A program made the translations under genes and the position numbers. From contig JACQHI010000381.1 in assembly GCA_016199105.1 (NCBI GenBank), positions 1 through 5,824 on the forward strand: DNA of 5,824 nucleotides, given 5' to 3'. The stretch comes from Lentisphaerota bacterium (GTDB taxonomy: Bacteria; Verrucomicrobiota; Kiritimatiellia; JAAZAB01). Each line of letters starts with the position of its first letter. Position 1 is the first letter of the stretch. Of this stretch, positions 1-5,327 are shown piece after piece. The notes beneath the pieces are model-generated. The model worked only from the letters and a program-made list of their open reading frames with translations, was not told the origin of the DNA and made no database searches.

Positions 1-417
1 GTCATCGAGCACGGCACGGTCCGGACGGGGGGCGGGGACCTGCCGCTTCGGCTACGGAGCGTCCACGAGGCGGTTGCGCGGCTCATCGGACGGCACTCGC
101 CAGGGGTGGTCGCCCTCGAGCGTGCGTTCTTCGGGCGGAACGCCGCCTCCGCCCTCCGGATCGGCGAGGCGCGCGGGGCGGTGATGGTCGCCTCCGCGCT
201 CGCCGGCGTTCCGGTGCGCGAGTTCGCCCCCGCGCGGGTCAAGCGGGCGATCACGGGGAGCGGACGGGCGTCGAAGTCGCAGGTTGCCGGGATGGTCGTT
301 CGGCTTCTCTCCCTGCGTGCGCGTCCCGCCGAGGACGCCGCCGACGCCCTGGCGATCGCCCTGTGCCATCTGCATCACGTCGGCCGCATCCTGGCCAGGG
401 CGCCCGTTCCGCTATGA
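1..417 (+). CDS. ruvC: Crossover junction endodeoxyribonuclease RuvC (3' part)
   Basis: RuvC is the Holliday-junction resolvase that cleaves four-way DNA junctions symmetrically, working with RuvAB in recombinational repair. The reading frame is open from base 1, so the N-terminus lies outside the window; about 30 residues are missing, including the first catalytic Asp (Asp7 in E. coli). The visible 138 residues contain the second catalytic acid in ALERAFFGRNA (Glu at codon 40), the conserved RIGEARGAVM helix, the VKRAITGSGRASKSQV loop, and the C-terminal pair in EDAADALAIALCH (Asp at codons 112 and 115). That 3-residue spacing matches E. coli Asp138/Asp141. The gene ends with TGA, 22 nt before the ruvA start, so the two are almost certainly one transcript. 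Identification is from family knowledge and is secure; only the start is unknown. Confidence 0.95.
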   Translation, partial: VIEHGTVRTGGGDLPLRLRSVHEAVARLIGRHSPGVVALERAFFGRNAASALRIGEARGAVMVASALAGVPVREFAPARVKRAITGSGRASKSQVAGMVVRLLSLRARPAEDAADALAIALCHLHHVGRILARAPVPL

Positions 418-438
418 ATTTTTCCGGGAAAAATTCAT
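414..438. promoter_or_regulatory. 25-nt palindrome spanning ruvC stop and ruvA leader
   Basis: The arm ATGAATTTTTCC (414-425) is the exact reverse complement of GGAAAAATTCAT (427-438), with a single G between them. As RNA it would form about 10 A/U-rich base pairs closed by a CCGGG loop. The left arm contains the ruvC TGA (415-417), and the right arm ends 1 nt before the ruvA ATG (440). The only Shine-Dalgarno-like bases for ruvA (GGGA, 426-429) lie inside the structure. It could couple ruvA translation to ruvC, or act as a DNA operator or dispersed palindrome. The structure is seen directly; the role is inference. Confidence 0.6.
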
Positions 439-439
439 T

Positions 440-1036
440 ATGATCGCTTTTCTGGAAGGACTGCTGCACGAAAAATCGCCGACCCGCGTGGTGGTGGAAA
501 CCCACGGGGTCGGCTATGAAGCGCTGATCCCCCTGAGCAGCTTCGACCGCCTGCCCGCGGAGAGGGAACTCTGCCGCCTCCTGATCCATGAACACATCCG
601 CGAGGATCAGCATACGCTGTTCGGCTTCGTCACCGCGGCGGAACGCGAGATGTTCCAGCGGCTCATGGATGTGAACGGTATCGGCCCCAAGTTGGCGCTC
701 AGCGCCCTGAGCAGCCTGTCGATCCGCGAACTCAAGGCCGCCATCGTCCAGGGCGATGTCCGGCGGTTGGGCACCATCGCCGGCATCGGCAAGAAAATGG
801 CCGAACGGATCGTCGTGGAACTGCGCGACAAGATTTCCGCCGGCGACGCCGCCGAAGCCGTCGCGGCCCGCGCCCCCCTCTCCCCCGCCGACGTGAAAAC
901 GCGCGACGCCGTCATGGCCCTGATCGCGCTGGGCTACAAGCAGGCCGAAGCCCAGAAGGCGATCGCCGAGGCACGCCGCTCCGGCGGCGCCGACAGCAGC
1001 GTCGAGGACCTCGTGCGCCTGGCCCTGAAGCGATGA
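440..1036 (+). CDS. ruvA: Holliday junction branch migration protein RuvA
   Basis: RuvA tetramers bind the four-way junction and load the RuvB helicase for branch migration. The 198-residue product has the usual family length. Residues 1-62 form the OB-fold domain (MIAFLEGLL..., GVGYEALIPL). The acidic pin residues Glu55 and Asp56 in HIREDQHTLFGF fall at the same numbers as in E. coli. Two helix-hairpin-helix motifs follow: VNGIGPKLA (78-86) and IAGIGKKMAERI (113-124). An Ala-rich linker (about 133-150) leads to the RuvB-binding C-terminal domain (VMALIALGYKQAEAQKAI...VEDLVRLALKR). The ATG at 440 was chosen because the family motif starts there; there is no independent strong ribosome site, and a palindrome precedes it. 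ruvB does not follow. A diverged copy of codons 170-198 recurs at 3125-3210. Confidence 0.97.
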   Translation: MIAFLEGLLHEKSPTRVVVETHGVGYEALIPLSSFDRLPAERELCRLLIHEHIREDQHTLFGFVTAAEREMFQRLMDVNGIGPKLALSALSSLSIRELKAAIVQGDVRRLGTIAGIGKKMAERIVVELRDKISAGDAAEAVAARAPLSPADVKTRDAVMALIALGYKQAEAQKAIAEARRSGGADSSVEDLVRLALKR

Positions 1037-1060
1037 CCCTCGCCGTTGCGGAGCGCAGGG
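1037..1060 (+). terminator. Possible hairpin directly after ruvA
   Basis: Immediately after the ruvA stop, CCCTCGC (1037-1043) can pair with GCG-C-AGGG (1053-1060), giving seven pairs with one bulged C and a 9-nt loop. No T-tract follows, so this is not a classical intrinsic terminator. It sits in the 116-nt gap between convergent ruvA and sodB, where a terminator would be expected. I see no other gene or clear signal in 1061-1152. Confidence 0.25.
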
Positions 1061-1152
1061 CCCATGGAATAACGGCCTATGCGCTTGATATGGACGCCTG
1101 TGTTACTCATCCTTGTACTCGGCGACCAAAGCGTGTGCCATTCAGGCCGCCA

Positions 1153-1773
1153 TCAGCCCAGGTTCTTAGCCGCGAAATCCCAATTAATCAGTTTGTCGAG
1201 AACGGCGGCAACATAGTCCGCGCGGCGGTTCTGATAGTCCAGGTAGTAGGCGTGTTCCCACACGTCGAGGGTCAGCAGAGGTTTCTTGCCCTGGATCAAC
1301 GGTGAATCCGCATTGCCGGTCTTGACCACCTTGAGCGTGCCGCCATCCAGCACGAGCCACGCCCAGCCGCTTCCGAACTGGGTCGTTGCCGCGGTCGCCA
1401 ACTCCTTCTTGCAGGCATCCACGGTGCCGAAAGCGGCCTCGATCTTCTGCTTCAACATGGCGGGGGGTTCGCCTCCACCCTTGGGCTTCAAACTACTCCA
1501 GTAAAACGTGTGGTTCCAGGCTTGCGCCGCATTATTGAAGAACGCGGTCTTGTCGGCTTTGCCGGCCGTCGCGGCGATGATTTGTTCCAGCGTCAGGTCC
1601 GCAAACTCCGTTCCTGCCGCCAGCTTGTTCAGGTTCTCAACATAGCCCTTGTGATGCTTGCCGTAGTGGAACCCGATCGTTTTGGCGGAAATCGCGGGGT
1701 CCAGCGCATTTTCCGCATAGGGCAGAGAAGGCAGAACGCGCACAGCCGCACTTTGAATCTTGTCATTACTCAT
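1153..1773 (-). CDS. sodB: Superoxide dismutase, iron type
   Basis: Fe superoxide dismutase converts superoxide to O2 and H2O2, normally in the cytoplasm. The 206-residue product carries all four metal ligands: His36 (GFHYGKHHKGYVENLN), His88 (AQAWNHTFYW), Asp170 and His174 (LDVWEHAYYLDYQN). The gateway Tyr is Tyr44. Gln84 in NNAAQAWNH is the Fe-type outer-sphere Gln (Gln69 in E. coli SodB); Mn enzymes carry the Gln later in the chain. Together with NFxYW-like and KNL-ending features this points to Fe rather than Mn. The start at 1773 is set by a strong AAAAGGAGA ribosome site 8 nt upstream; an upstream in-frame ATG at 1827 has no such site and would add 18 residues with no family counterpart. 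There is no signal peptide. The gene lies 149 nt downstream of tal on the same strand. That gap (1774-1922) shows no clear promoter or terminator. Confidence 0.95.
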   Translation of the reverse strand: MSNDKIQSAAVRVLPSLPYAENALDPAISAKTIGFHYGKHHKGYVENLNKLAAGTEFADLTLEQIIAATAGKADKTAFFNNAAQAWNHTFYWSSLKPKGGGEPPAMLKQKIEAAFGTVDACKKELATAATTQFGSGWAWLVLDGGTLKVVKTGNADSPLIQGKKPLLTLDVWEHAYYLDYQNRRADYVAAVLDKLINWDFAAKNLG

Positions 1774-1922
1774 TTGGGTTTCTCCTTTTTTCGGAATAGT
1801 GGTTCGCTTGTTTCCTGCTGATGCCATCGTTTCGTGTCTTGTGCTTCGTTGGGAGGCACCCTACGCGATGGAATGCCCCGGAGCTATGGGGTGTAACCCT
1901 ACCGCGGAGGAGGATCTGAAAT

Positions 1923-3047
1923 TCAGGTTCCGTGCCGGGGCGACCTTTGCGCCAAGGCCTCCATCAGCTTGTCGAACGGCTTGTTGAACTTTTCTACTCC
2001 TTCGACCTCCAGTTGCCGCGTCACAGTCTCGAGGCTGATGCCCAGCTCCGGCAGTCGCTCCAACACCCGGCGGGCCTCCGTGACATCGTGTTCGATCCGG
2101 GCTTTCGGGTCTCCGTGATCGCGGTAGGCATCGAGGGTTTCCGGAGGGACCGTGTTGACCGTGTCCGGTCCGATGAGGGCCTCGACGTATTTCACGTCGC
2201 TGTAGTCGGGGTTCTTGGTGCTGGTGCTGGCCCAGAGCAGACGCTGGCCACGAGCGCCCTGAGCCGCCAGCGTCTTGAACCGTTCCCCGCTGAAGATCTC
2301 CTTGTAGATTTGATAGGCCATTTTCGCGCTGGCGATGGCGACCTGCCCGCGCACGCGTTTCGCCAGGTCCGCCGCCTTGCCGCCTTGCGTGGCAGGTTTA
2401 TCCAACAGCGGATCCACCAGCGCATCGATGCGGCTTACGAAGAAGCTCGCCACCGAGGCAACCCGCTTCACGGCCTTCCCCCGGGCCGCATACGCTTCGA
2501 GACCCGCGATGTAGGCTTCGGCCACCTGCCGGTATCGCGGCAACCCGAAGAGCAACGTCACATTGACGTTGATTCCCTCGCCGATGAGTTGCCGGATGGC
2601 GGGCAAGCCCTCGTCCGTGGAGGGGACCTTGATGAAGACGTTGGGCCGGTTCAGGGCGTCCCACAACCGGAGGGCTTCCTCTATCGTGCCGCGGGTGTCG
2701 TGCGCCAGATGGGGATTGACCTCCAGGCTGACATACCCGTCCTGACCGTCCGTTCGGTCGTACAGCGGACGGAACTCGTCGGCGGCGCTCTGCACGTCGC
2801 GCTGGCTGAGCGCTTCATAGATTTCCCTGGCGCCCTTCCCCTCAAGGGCCATGGCCTGGATGTCCGCGTGGTAATCGCGGCTCTCCACAATCGCCTTTTC
2901 AAAGATGGCCGGGTTGGACGTCATCCCCCGCAGCCCATCCTCCTCGATCAGACGCCGGAGCCCGCCGCCGGCGATCAGATCGCGCCGGATGTAATCCAGC
3001 CAGATGGACTGCCCGAGCGTTTCCAATTGTTTCAGAGGATTGTTCAT
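1923..3047 (-). CDS. tal: Transaldolase (long, type 2 subfamily)
   Basis: Transaldolase moves a dihydroxyacetone unit between sugar phosphates in the non-oxidative pentose phosphate pathway. The 374-residue product matches the long (about 370 aa) subfamily rather than the roughly 220- or 317-residue forms. Recognisable blocks are GMTSNPAIFEKAI (41-53), DGQDGYVSLEVNPHLAHDT (100-118), NVFIKVPSTDEG (136-147) with the Schiff-base Lys140, GINVNVTLLF (158-167), SVASFFVSRID (198-208), and LLWASTSTKNPDYSDVKYV followed by TVNTVPPETLDAY. It ends without a fused glucose-6-phosphate isomerase domain. The start at 3047 is supported by AAGGTGG about 6 nt upstream and by the family N-terminus NPLKQLETLGQSIWLDYI; a longer reading from 3119 adds 24 unrelated residues. 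It may be co-transcribed with sodB, which would pair NADPH supply with oxidative defence (inference). Confidence 0.95.
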   Translation of the reverse strand: MNNPLKQLETLGQSIWLDYIRRDLIAGGGLRRLIEEDGLRGMTSNPAIFEKAIVESRDYHADIQAMALEGKGAREIYEALSQRDVQSAADEFRPLYDRTDGQDGYVSLEVNPHLAHDTRGTIEEALRLWDALNRPNVFIKVPSTDEGLPAIRQLIGEGINVNVTLLFGLPRYRQVAEAYIAGLEAYAARGKAVKRVASVASFFVSRIDALVDPLLDKPATQGGKAADLAKRVRGQVAIASAKMAYQIYKEIFSGERFKTLAAQGARGQRLLWASTSTKNPDYSDVKYVEALIGPDTVNTVPPETLDAYRDHGDPKARIEHDVTEARRVLERLPELGISLETVTRQLEVEGVEKFNKPFDKLMEALAQRSPRHGT

Positions 3048-3124
3048 CAGGCCACCTTGTTCGTGTTCTTCTTGTAGTGCTGCGGATAGAGCCTCTGTGC
3101 ACAGTCCGGACAAAAACACATAAA

Positions 3125-3210
3125 CCCAGAAGTTAATCGCCGAGGCGTTCCGCGCCGGCGACGCCGAAAGCAGCGTGGAGGACCTCGTGCGCCTGGCTTT
3201 AAAGCGTTAG
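3125..3210 (+). pseudogene. ruvA 3'-end remnant (second copy of the ruvA tail)
   Basis: This stretch aligns without gaps to 951-1036, the end of ruvA (constant offset 2174), with 70 of 86 bases identical by my count. A 20-nt identical core lies at 3178-3197 and 1004-1023. It reads in frame as QKLIAEAFRAGDAESSVEDL and then VRLALKR-stop, against QKAIAEARRSGGADSSVEDL and VRLALKR in RuvA. Many differences are synonymous or conservative, so this looks like a once-functional diverged ruvA end rather than a recent duplication. An in-frame TAA at 3121-3123 closes it upstream, and no further ruvA similarity is visible. Its TAG ends 3 nt before the end of the convergent LolA-like gene. It cannot make a working protein. 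Confidence 0.88.
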
Positions 3211-3213
3211 GGA

Positions 3214-4005
3214 TTACAGATTGTCCACGTTGAAGACATCGTCGGAGAGTTCGCCGGGAACGACATTCGAATAGGTCAACGTGGTCGTCCCTTGCGAACT
3301 GGTGCTCTTCATCACGGAGACGAATTTGCGGCCGCCGGCTTTGTTCGCGTATTCGAACGTAGCCGTCTTGATGGGTTTGCCGTCCGCGGACTTGTATTCC
3401 GCCTTCACGGCCACCAGGTCCGCCTTGCTGACGGTCAGCTTGACCTTGGCATACGCGGCGCCGGGTTTCGCCGTCAGCTCGAAGACGTGGTTGCCGCCCT
3501 CATCAGCCAGTCGTTTTGCCGTATAATACACGCCCCAGCCCTGGGGCCCCATGTCTCCATAGACGGCGGACCCAAAAGAGCCGATTTTCGTCTGCGGCGA
3601 AGCCCCTACCGGACGCTCGTTTTCTTTCCCCCACCACATCTTCCCTTCCTTGCGGAGAATCTTTTCACCCGCCAAATCGCGGGGCTGTGTAAAGACCGCC
3701 AGGAAATCGGGCCCGCGGGCCTTGAGGTCCAGAACGATTTTTTTGCCGACCTTCTCGACGGTCAGCGTATAGCTCACGCCGGCCGCGTCGGTGCGGGCAA
3801 GATCCGCCGCCTCCAGAATCCGCTCGTCGGCCAGGCCCGCGTCCGGCTTGCCCACCATAGCCTCGGCGACGGCGGGCTTGTCCGCCATAGCTCCTGGCGT
3901 GCCCGCCATAGCTCCCGGAGCGACGGCGGGAGCGACGGCGGATTGCGCCAGCCCCATCGCAACACCCGTCATGAACAACACCGCCAACACACCACACTTT
4001 TTCAT
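3214..4005 (-). CDS. Exported LolA-like (outer-membrane lipoprotein-sorting family) protein
   Basis: The 263-residue product has a clear signal peptide: MKK, then a hydrophobic run CGVLAVLFMTGVAMGLA, with likely cleavage near Ala20. It should be periplasmic. A Pro/Ala-rich linker (about 21-60) follows, containing a 7-residue repeat (GAMAGTP, GAMADKP). The folded part carries blocks typical of the LolA-like / lipoprotein-sorting family: VSYTLTVEKVGKKIVLDLKA, FTQPRDLAGEKILRKEGKMW, and KIGSFGSAVYGDMG (140-153). The family's beta-rich fold binds lipidated or hydrophobic ligands; the ligand here is unknown. The start at 4005 has GGAGGG 4 nt upstream and begins exactly at the signal peptide, so a start at 4068 is unlikely. 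It stands alone, without the ABC transporter that often accompanies this family. A sigma70-like promoter at 4048-4075 precedes it. Confidence 0.8.
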   Translation of the reverse strand: MKKCGVLAVLFMTGVAMGLAQSAVAPAVAPGAMAGTPGAMADKPAVAEAMVGKPDAGLADERILEAADLARTDAAGVSYTLTVEKVGKKIVLDLKARGPDFLAVFTQPRDLAGEKILRKEGKMWWGKENERPVGASPQTKIGSFGSAVYGDMGPQGWGVYYTAKRLADEGGNHVFELTAKPGAAYAKVKLTVSKADLVAVKAEYKSADGKPIKTATFEYANKAGGRKFVSVMKSTSSQGTTTLTYSNVVPGELSDDVFNVDNL

Positions 4006-4047
4006 ACATCCCTCCATTGTTAATTTCGAAGTTCTGAAAACGCAACT

Positions 4048-4075
4048 AGAATACCCGGTCCCGGCCACCGTTCAA
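4048..4075 (-). promoter_or_regulatory. Putative sigma70 promoter of the LolA-like gene
   Basis: Read on the - strand: TTGAAC (4075-4070), a 16-nt spacer, then TATTCT (4053-4048), each matching 4 of 6 consensus bases. Transcription would start near 4041, giving a leader of about 36 nt with the GGAGGG ribosome site at its end. The shared 29-nt element lies 15 nt upstream of the -35. Confidence 0.5.
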
Positions 4076-4090
4076 GGCCTTTTCATCCCC

Positions 4091-4119
4091 GATTTCCCTT
4101 GTCAGGGCGGGAACAGAAG
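4091..4119 (-). repeat. 29-nt dyad element, copy 1 (upstream of LolA-like promoter)
   Basis: It is 28/29 identical to 5112-5140. Read on the - strand it is CTTCTG followed by TTCCCGCCCTGACAAGGGAA and ATC. It contains two nested dyads: outer TTCCC/GGGAA separated by 10 nt, and inner CCCT-GACA-AGGG. Weaker similarity continues downstream (GGGAnGA, then CCTTGA, which includes the -35). The placement 15 nt upstream of a -35 suggests a protein-binding site, or a promoter-carrying dispersed repeat. Confidence 0.75.
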
Positions 4120-4149
4120 ATAAGCTATGCACTCAGTTTTACGGCTTGT

Positions 4150-4339
4150 GGCGCTCCGGAGCGCCGTGACGGGCGATGCGGACGCAGGGACTGCGTCCCT
4201 CCCCTTTTGGACCGGGAGGGGCACACCCCTCCTTGCGGGGCAAGTCCCGCGCAACACGGGATAAACTCTGTGCTGGCCCCGCGTTGCACGGGGTTAACCC
4301 CGCCGAAGAGGGGTGACCGCGGCGGATGCGGGCGGTCAC
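4150..4339. repeat. Cluster of perfect hairpins/palindromes in non-coding DNA
   Basis: The 235-nt gap 4120-4354 holds no supported gene but has at least six perfect inverted repeats in a row. They are: the 16-nt palindrome GGCGCTCCGGAGCGCC (4150-4165); GGACGCAG/CTGCGTCC with a 3-nt loop (4180-4198); GGAGGGG-CACA-CCCCTCC (4215-4232); GCGGG/CCCGC (4235-4250); the 14-nt palindrome CGGGGTTAACCCCG (4289-4302); and GTGACCGC/GCGGTCAC with an 11-nt loop (4313-4339). The last lies 16 nt past the hepT stop and could help terminate the TA transcript, although no T-tract follows on the - strand. The whole could be a composite of REP-like elements or a structured RNA. Confidence 0.7.
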
Positions 4340-4354
4340 TCGGGCAAGCAGGAT

Positions 4355-4741
4355 TCAACGGTTGAGCGGGTCCGGTCCCTGATCGGACGATGATGATGAC
4401 GCGGGAGCATCCAATATCCGTTGGACTTCGGACAGCAAGAGGGGGAGATTCTCTTGAGTAATCTGCCAGACCATCCGATCCGAGACCAACTCGTATCCAT
4501 GCGCCAGCACATTGCGAAAGCCCACAATCCGGTCCGCCTTGGTGATGGAGGCCCACCACGTGGGGGATACGCGCTTCAGGCGATTCAACGCCTCCCCGAT
4601 AATCTCAAAGTGTCGCTCGACGCCAGCCTGGACTAACGGGTCTGTCAAATACTCGGCTTCAGACAGCCCCTGGGTAAATTGCCGGATGAAGCGGCCCGAG
4701 GTCACAATATCCAGCAAAATCGCGCGCGGATCATGCGGCAT
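4355..4741 (-). CDS. hepT: HEPN-domain (HepT/DUF86) ribonuclease toxin
   Basis: HepT is the HEPN RNase toxin of type VII (MntA/HepT) toxin-antitoxin systems. The 128-residue, all-helical product has the complete active-site motif RX4HXY as RNVLAHGY: Arg76, His81, Tyr83. In the studied family the cognate MntA adenylylates this Tyr to silence the RNase. Other family features are PHDPRAILLDIVTSGRFI (2-19), the segment AGVERHFEIIGEALNRL (39-55), and the IVGFRNVLAHGY helix. The start at 4741 overlaps mntA by 11 nt and has GGAGAAGG just upstream inside mntA, indicating translational coupling. The C-terminus after residue 113 is an odd Ser5/Asp tail encoded by a short TCA repeat. It acts in the cytoplasm. 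That the toxin is active follows only from the intact motif. Confidence 0.9.
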   Translation of the reverse strand: MPHDPRAILLDIVTSGRFIRQFTQGLSEAEYLTDPLVQAGVERHFEIIGEALNRLKRVSPTWWASITKADRIVGFRNVLAHGYELVSDRMVWQITQENLPLLLSEVQRILDAPASSSSSDQGPDPLNR

Positions 4742-5027
4742 ACACCCTTCTCCGCTCCTGCTGGAGACTCTGGCGCACCAGGGGATTCTGCACGGCCTCT
4801 TCCATGATGACATCGACCGGGCGGCTGAACAGAGCTTCCAACCCTTCTTTGAGGGTAAAATAGCGATCGAAGAGCTGGTCAGCGCCATCGAAGGTAACAA
4901 GCACATCAACATCGCTTTCGAGGCGAAAGTCAGCGCGGGTGGCAGAGCCAACCACATCGAGTCGGTGGACCCGAAGTTGACGACACAGGGCGATAATCGC
5001 ATCGTGGTAGGCGTCTAGAGAAAACAT
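4731..5027 (-). CDS. mntA: MntA-type nucleotidyltransferase antitoxin
   Basis: This minimal nucleotidyltransferase (98 residues) is the antitoxin of the MntA/HepT pair; in studied systems it transfers AMP from ATP to the HEPN partner. The GSX10DXD motif is intact: Gly27-Ser28 and Asp39-x-Asp41 in VVGSATRADFRLESDVDVLV. The third carboxylate, Asp72, is in SRPVDVIMEEA. The N-terminal helix LDAYHDAIIALCRQL and strand RLDVVGS are typical. The start at 5027 matches the family N-terminus; a reading from 5177 would add 50 residues running through the promoter and repeat and is rejected. The ribosome site is weak (GGGTAG). It is first in the operon with hepT and lies about 34 nt downstream of the predicted transcription start. 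Confidence 0.9.
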   Translation of the reverse strand: MFSLDAYHDAIIALCRQLRVHRLDVVGSATRADFRLESDVDVLVTFDGADQLFDRYFTLKEGLEALFSRPVDVIMEEAVQNPLVRQSLQQERRRVYAA

Positions 5028-5067
5028 AACTACCCATGAATAACATTGTTGAATGAATCTGCCTCGG

Positions 5068-5096
5068 AATTTACAGGATTCCCAAAGTAACGTCAA
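5068..5096 (-). promoter_or_regulatory. Putative sigma70 promoter of mntA-hepT
   Basis: Read on the - strand: TTGACG (5096-5091, 5 of 6 consensus bases), an ideal 17-nt spacer, then TAAATT (5073-5068, 4 of 6). Transcription would begin near 5061. A small dyad, AACA-T-TGTT (5042-5050), lies in the leader and could be an autoregulatory site, though it is short. The shared 29-nt element starts 15 nt upstream of the -35. Confidence 0.6.
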
Positions 5097-5111
5097 GGTT
5101 GGATCCTCCCT

Positions 5112-5140
5112 GATTTCCCTTGTCAGGGCGGGAACGGAAG
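5112..5140 (-). repeat. 29-nt dyad element, copy 2 (upstream of mntA-hepT promoter)
   Basis: This is the same element as 4091-4119, in the same orientation, with one difference near its upstream end (CTTCCG versus CTTCTG on the - strand). The distance to the -35 hexamer is 15 nt in both copies. The two copies are 1021 nt apart and bracket the hairpin cluster and the TA operon. Confidence 0.75.
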
Positions 5141-5193
5141 GCAATACTACGACACAGGTTTCAATGAACGCGATCATGGATTTTCGGGTTGAT

Positions 5194-5271
5194 GCTTTTT
5201 TGCGCCACTCCCGCCTGCAGCGCTATGCGAAGCGCTTCGCGCAACATTGCGGGCAGGTGCGCTTTTTTGCG
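5194..5271 (+). other. Hairpin with T6 tract, flanked by an 11-nt direct repeat
   Basis: The 14-nt perfect palindrome GCGAAGCGCTTCGC (5227-5240) is enclosed by a second pairing, CCTGC (5214-5218) with GCAGG (5253-5257). GCGCA (5239-5243) can alternatively pair with TGCGC (5258-5262), directly before T6 (5263-5268), which resembles an intrinsic terminator on the + strand. GCTTTTTTGCG occurs at both ends (5194-5204 and 5261-5271). No + strand gene lies upstream, so the end of a small untranslated RNA or a decayed repeat are both possible. I see nothing else in 5141-5327 apart from an unsupported short reading frame. Confidence 0.35.
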
Positions 5272-5327
5272 GCTATTTTCTTTCCAGCAACGATGAAACG
5301 TGAACCTCATAATCTGCGCCGTTGCCC

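Noticed and set aside
1774..1827. 18-residue N-terminal extension of SodB from ATG 1827
   Set aside because: The internal ATG at 1773 has a strong AAGGAGA site and gives the normal family length.
1858..1913. ACCCTAC direct repeat and CCCC/GGGG pairing between tal and sodB
   Set aside because: Only 7 nt and 4 bp; no T-tract; not enough to call a terminator or repeat family.
1932..3077. 381-codon open frame on the + strand opposite tal
   Set aside because: It is the antisense shadow of a clear transaldolase in high-G+C DNA; the protein shows no family motif.
3095..3111. Adjacent palindromes CTGTGCACAG and GTCCGGAC upstream of tal
   Set aside because: Short enough to arise by chance; not a LexA box (CTGT-N8-ACAG would need longer spacing) and no repeat elsewhere in the window.
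3048..3119. 24-residue N-terminal extension of transaldolase
   Set aside because: No family counterpart; the ATG at 3047 has AAGGTGG at good spacing.
3292..4023. 243-codon open frame on the + strand opposite the LolA-like gene
   Set aside because: Antisense shadow; the - strand frame has a signal peptide, ribosome site and family motifs.
4125..4559. 144-codon open frame on the - strand through the hairpin cluster
   Set aside because: Out of frame with hepT and composed of hairpin sequence; low-complexity Arg/Pro/Gly product with no recognisable domain.
5189..5245. Possible integron attC-like site around the 5227-5240 palindrome
   Set aside because: The flanking bases do not match GTTRRRY or RYYYAAC, and there is no integron integrase in view.
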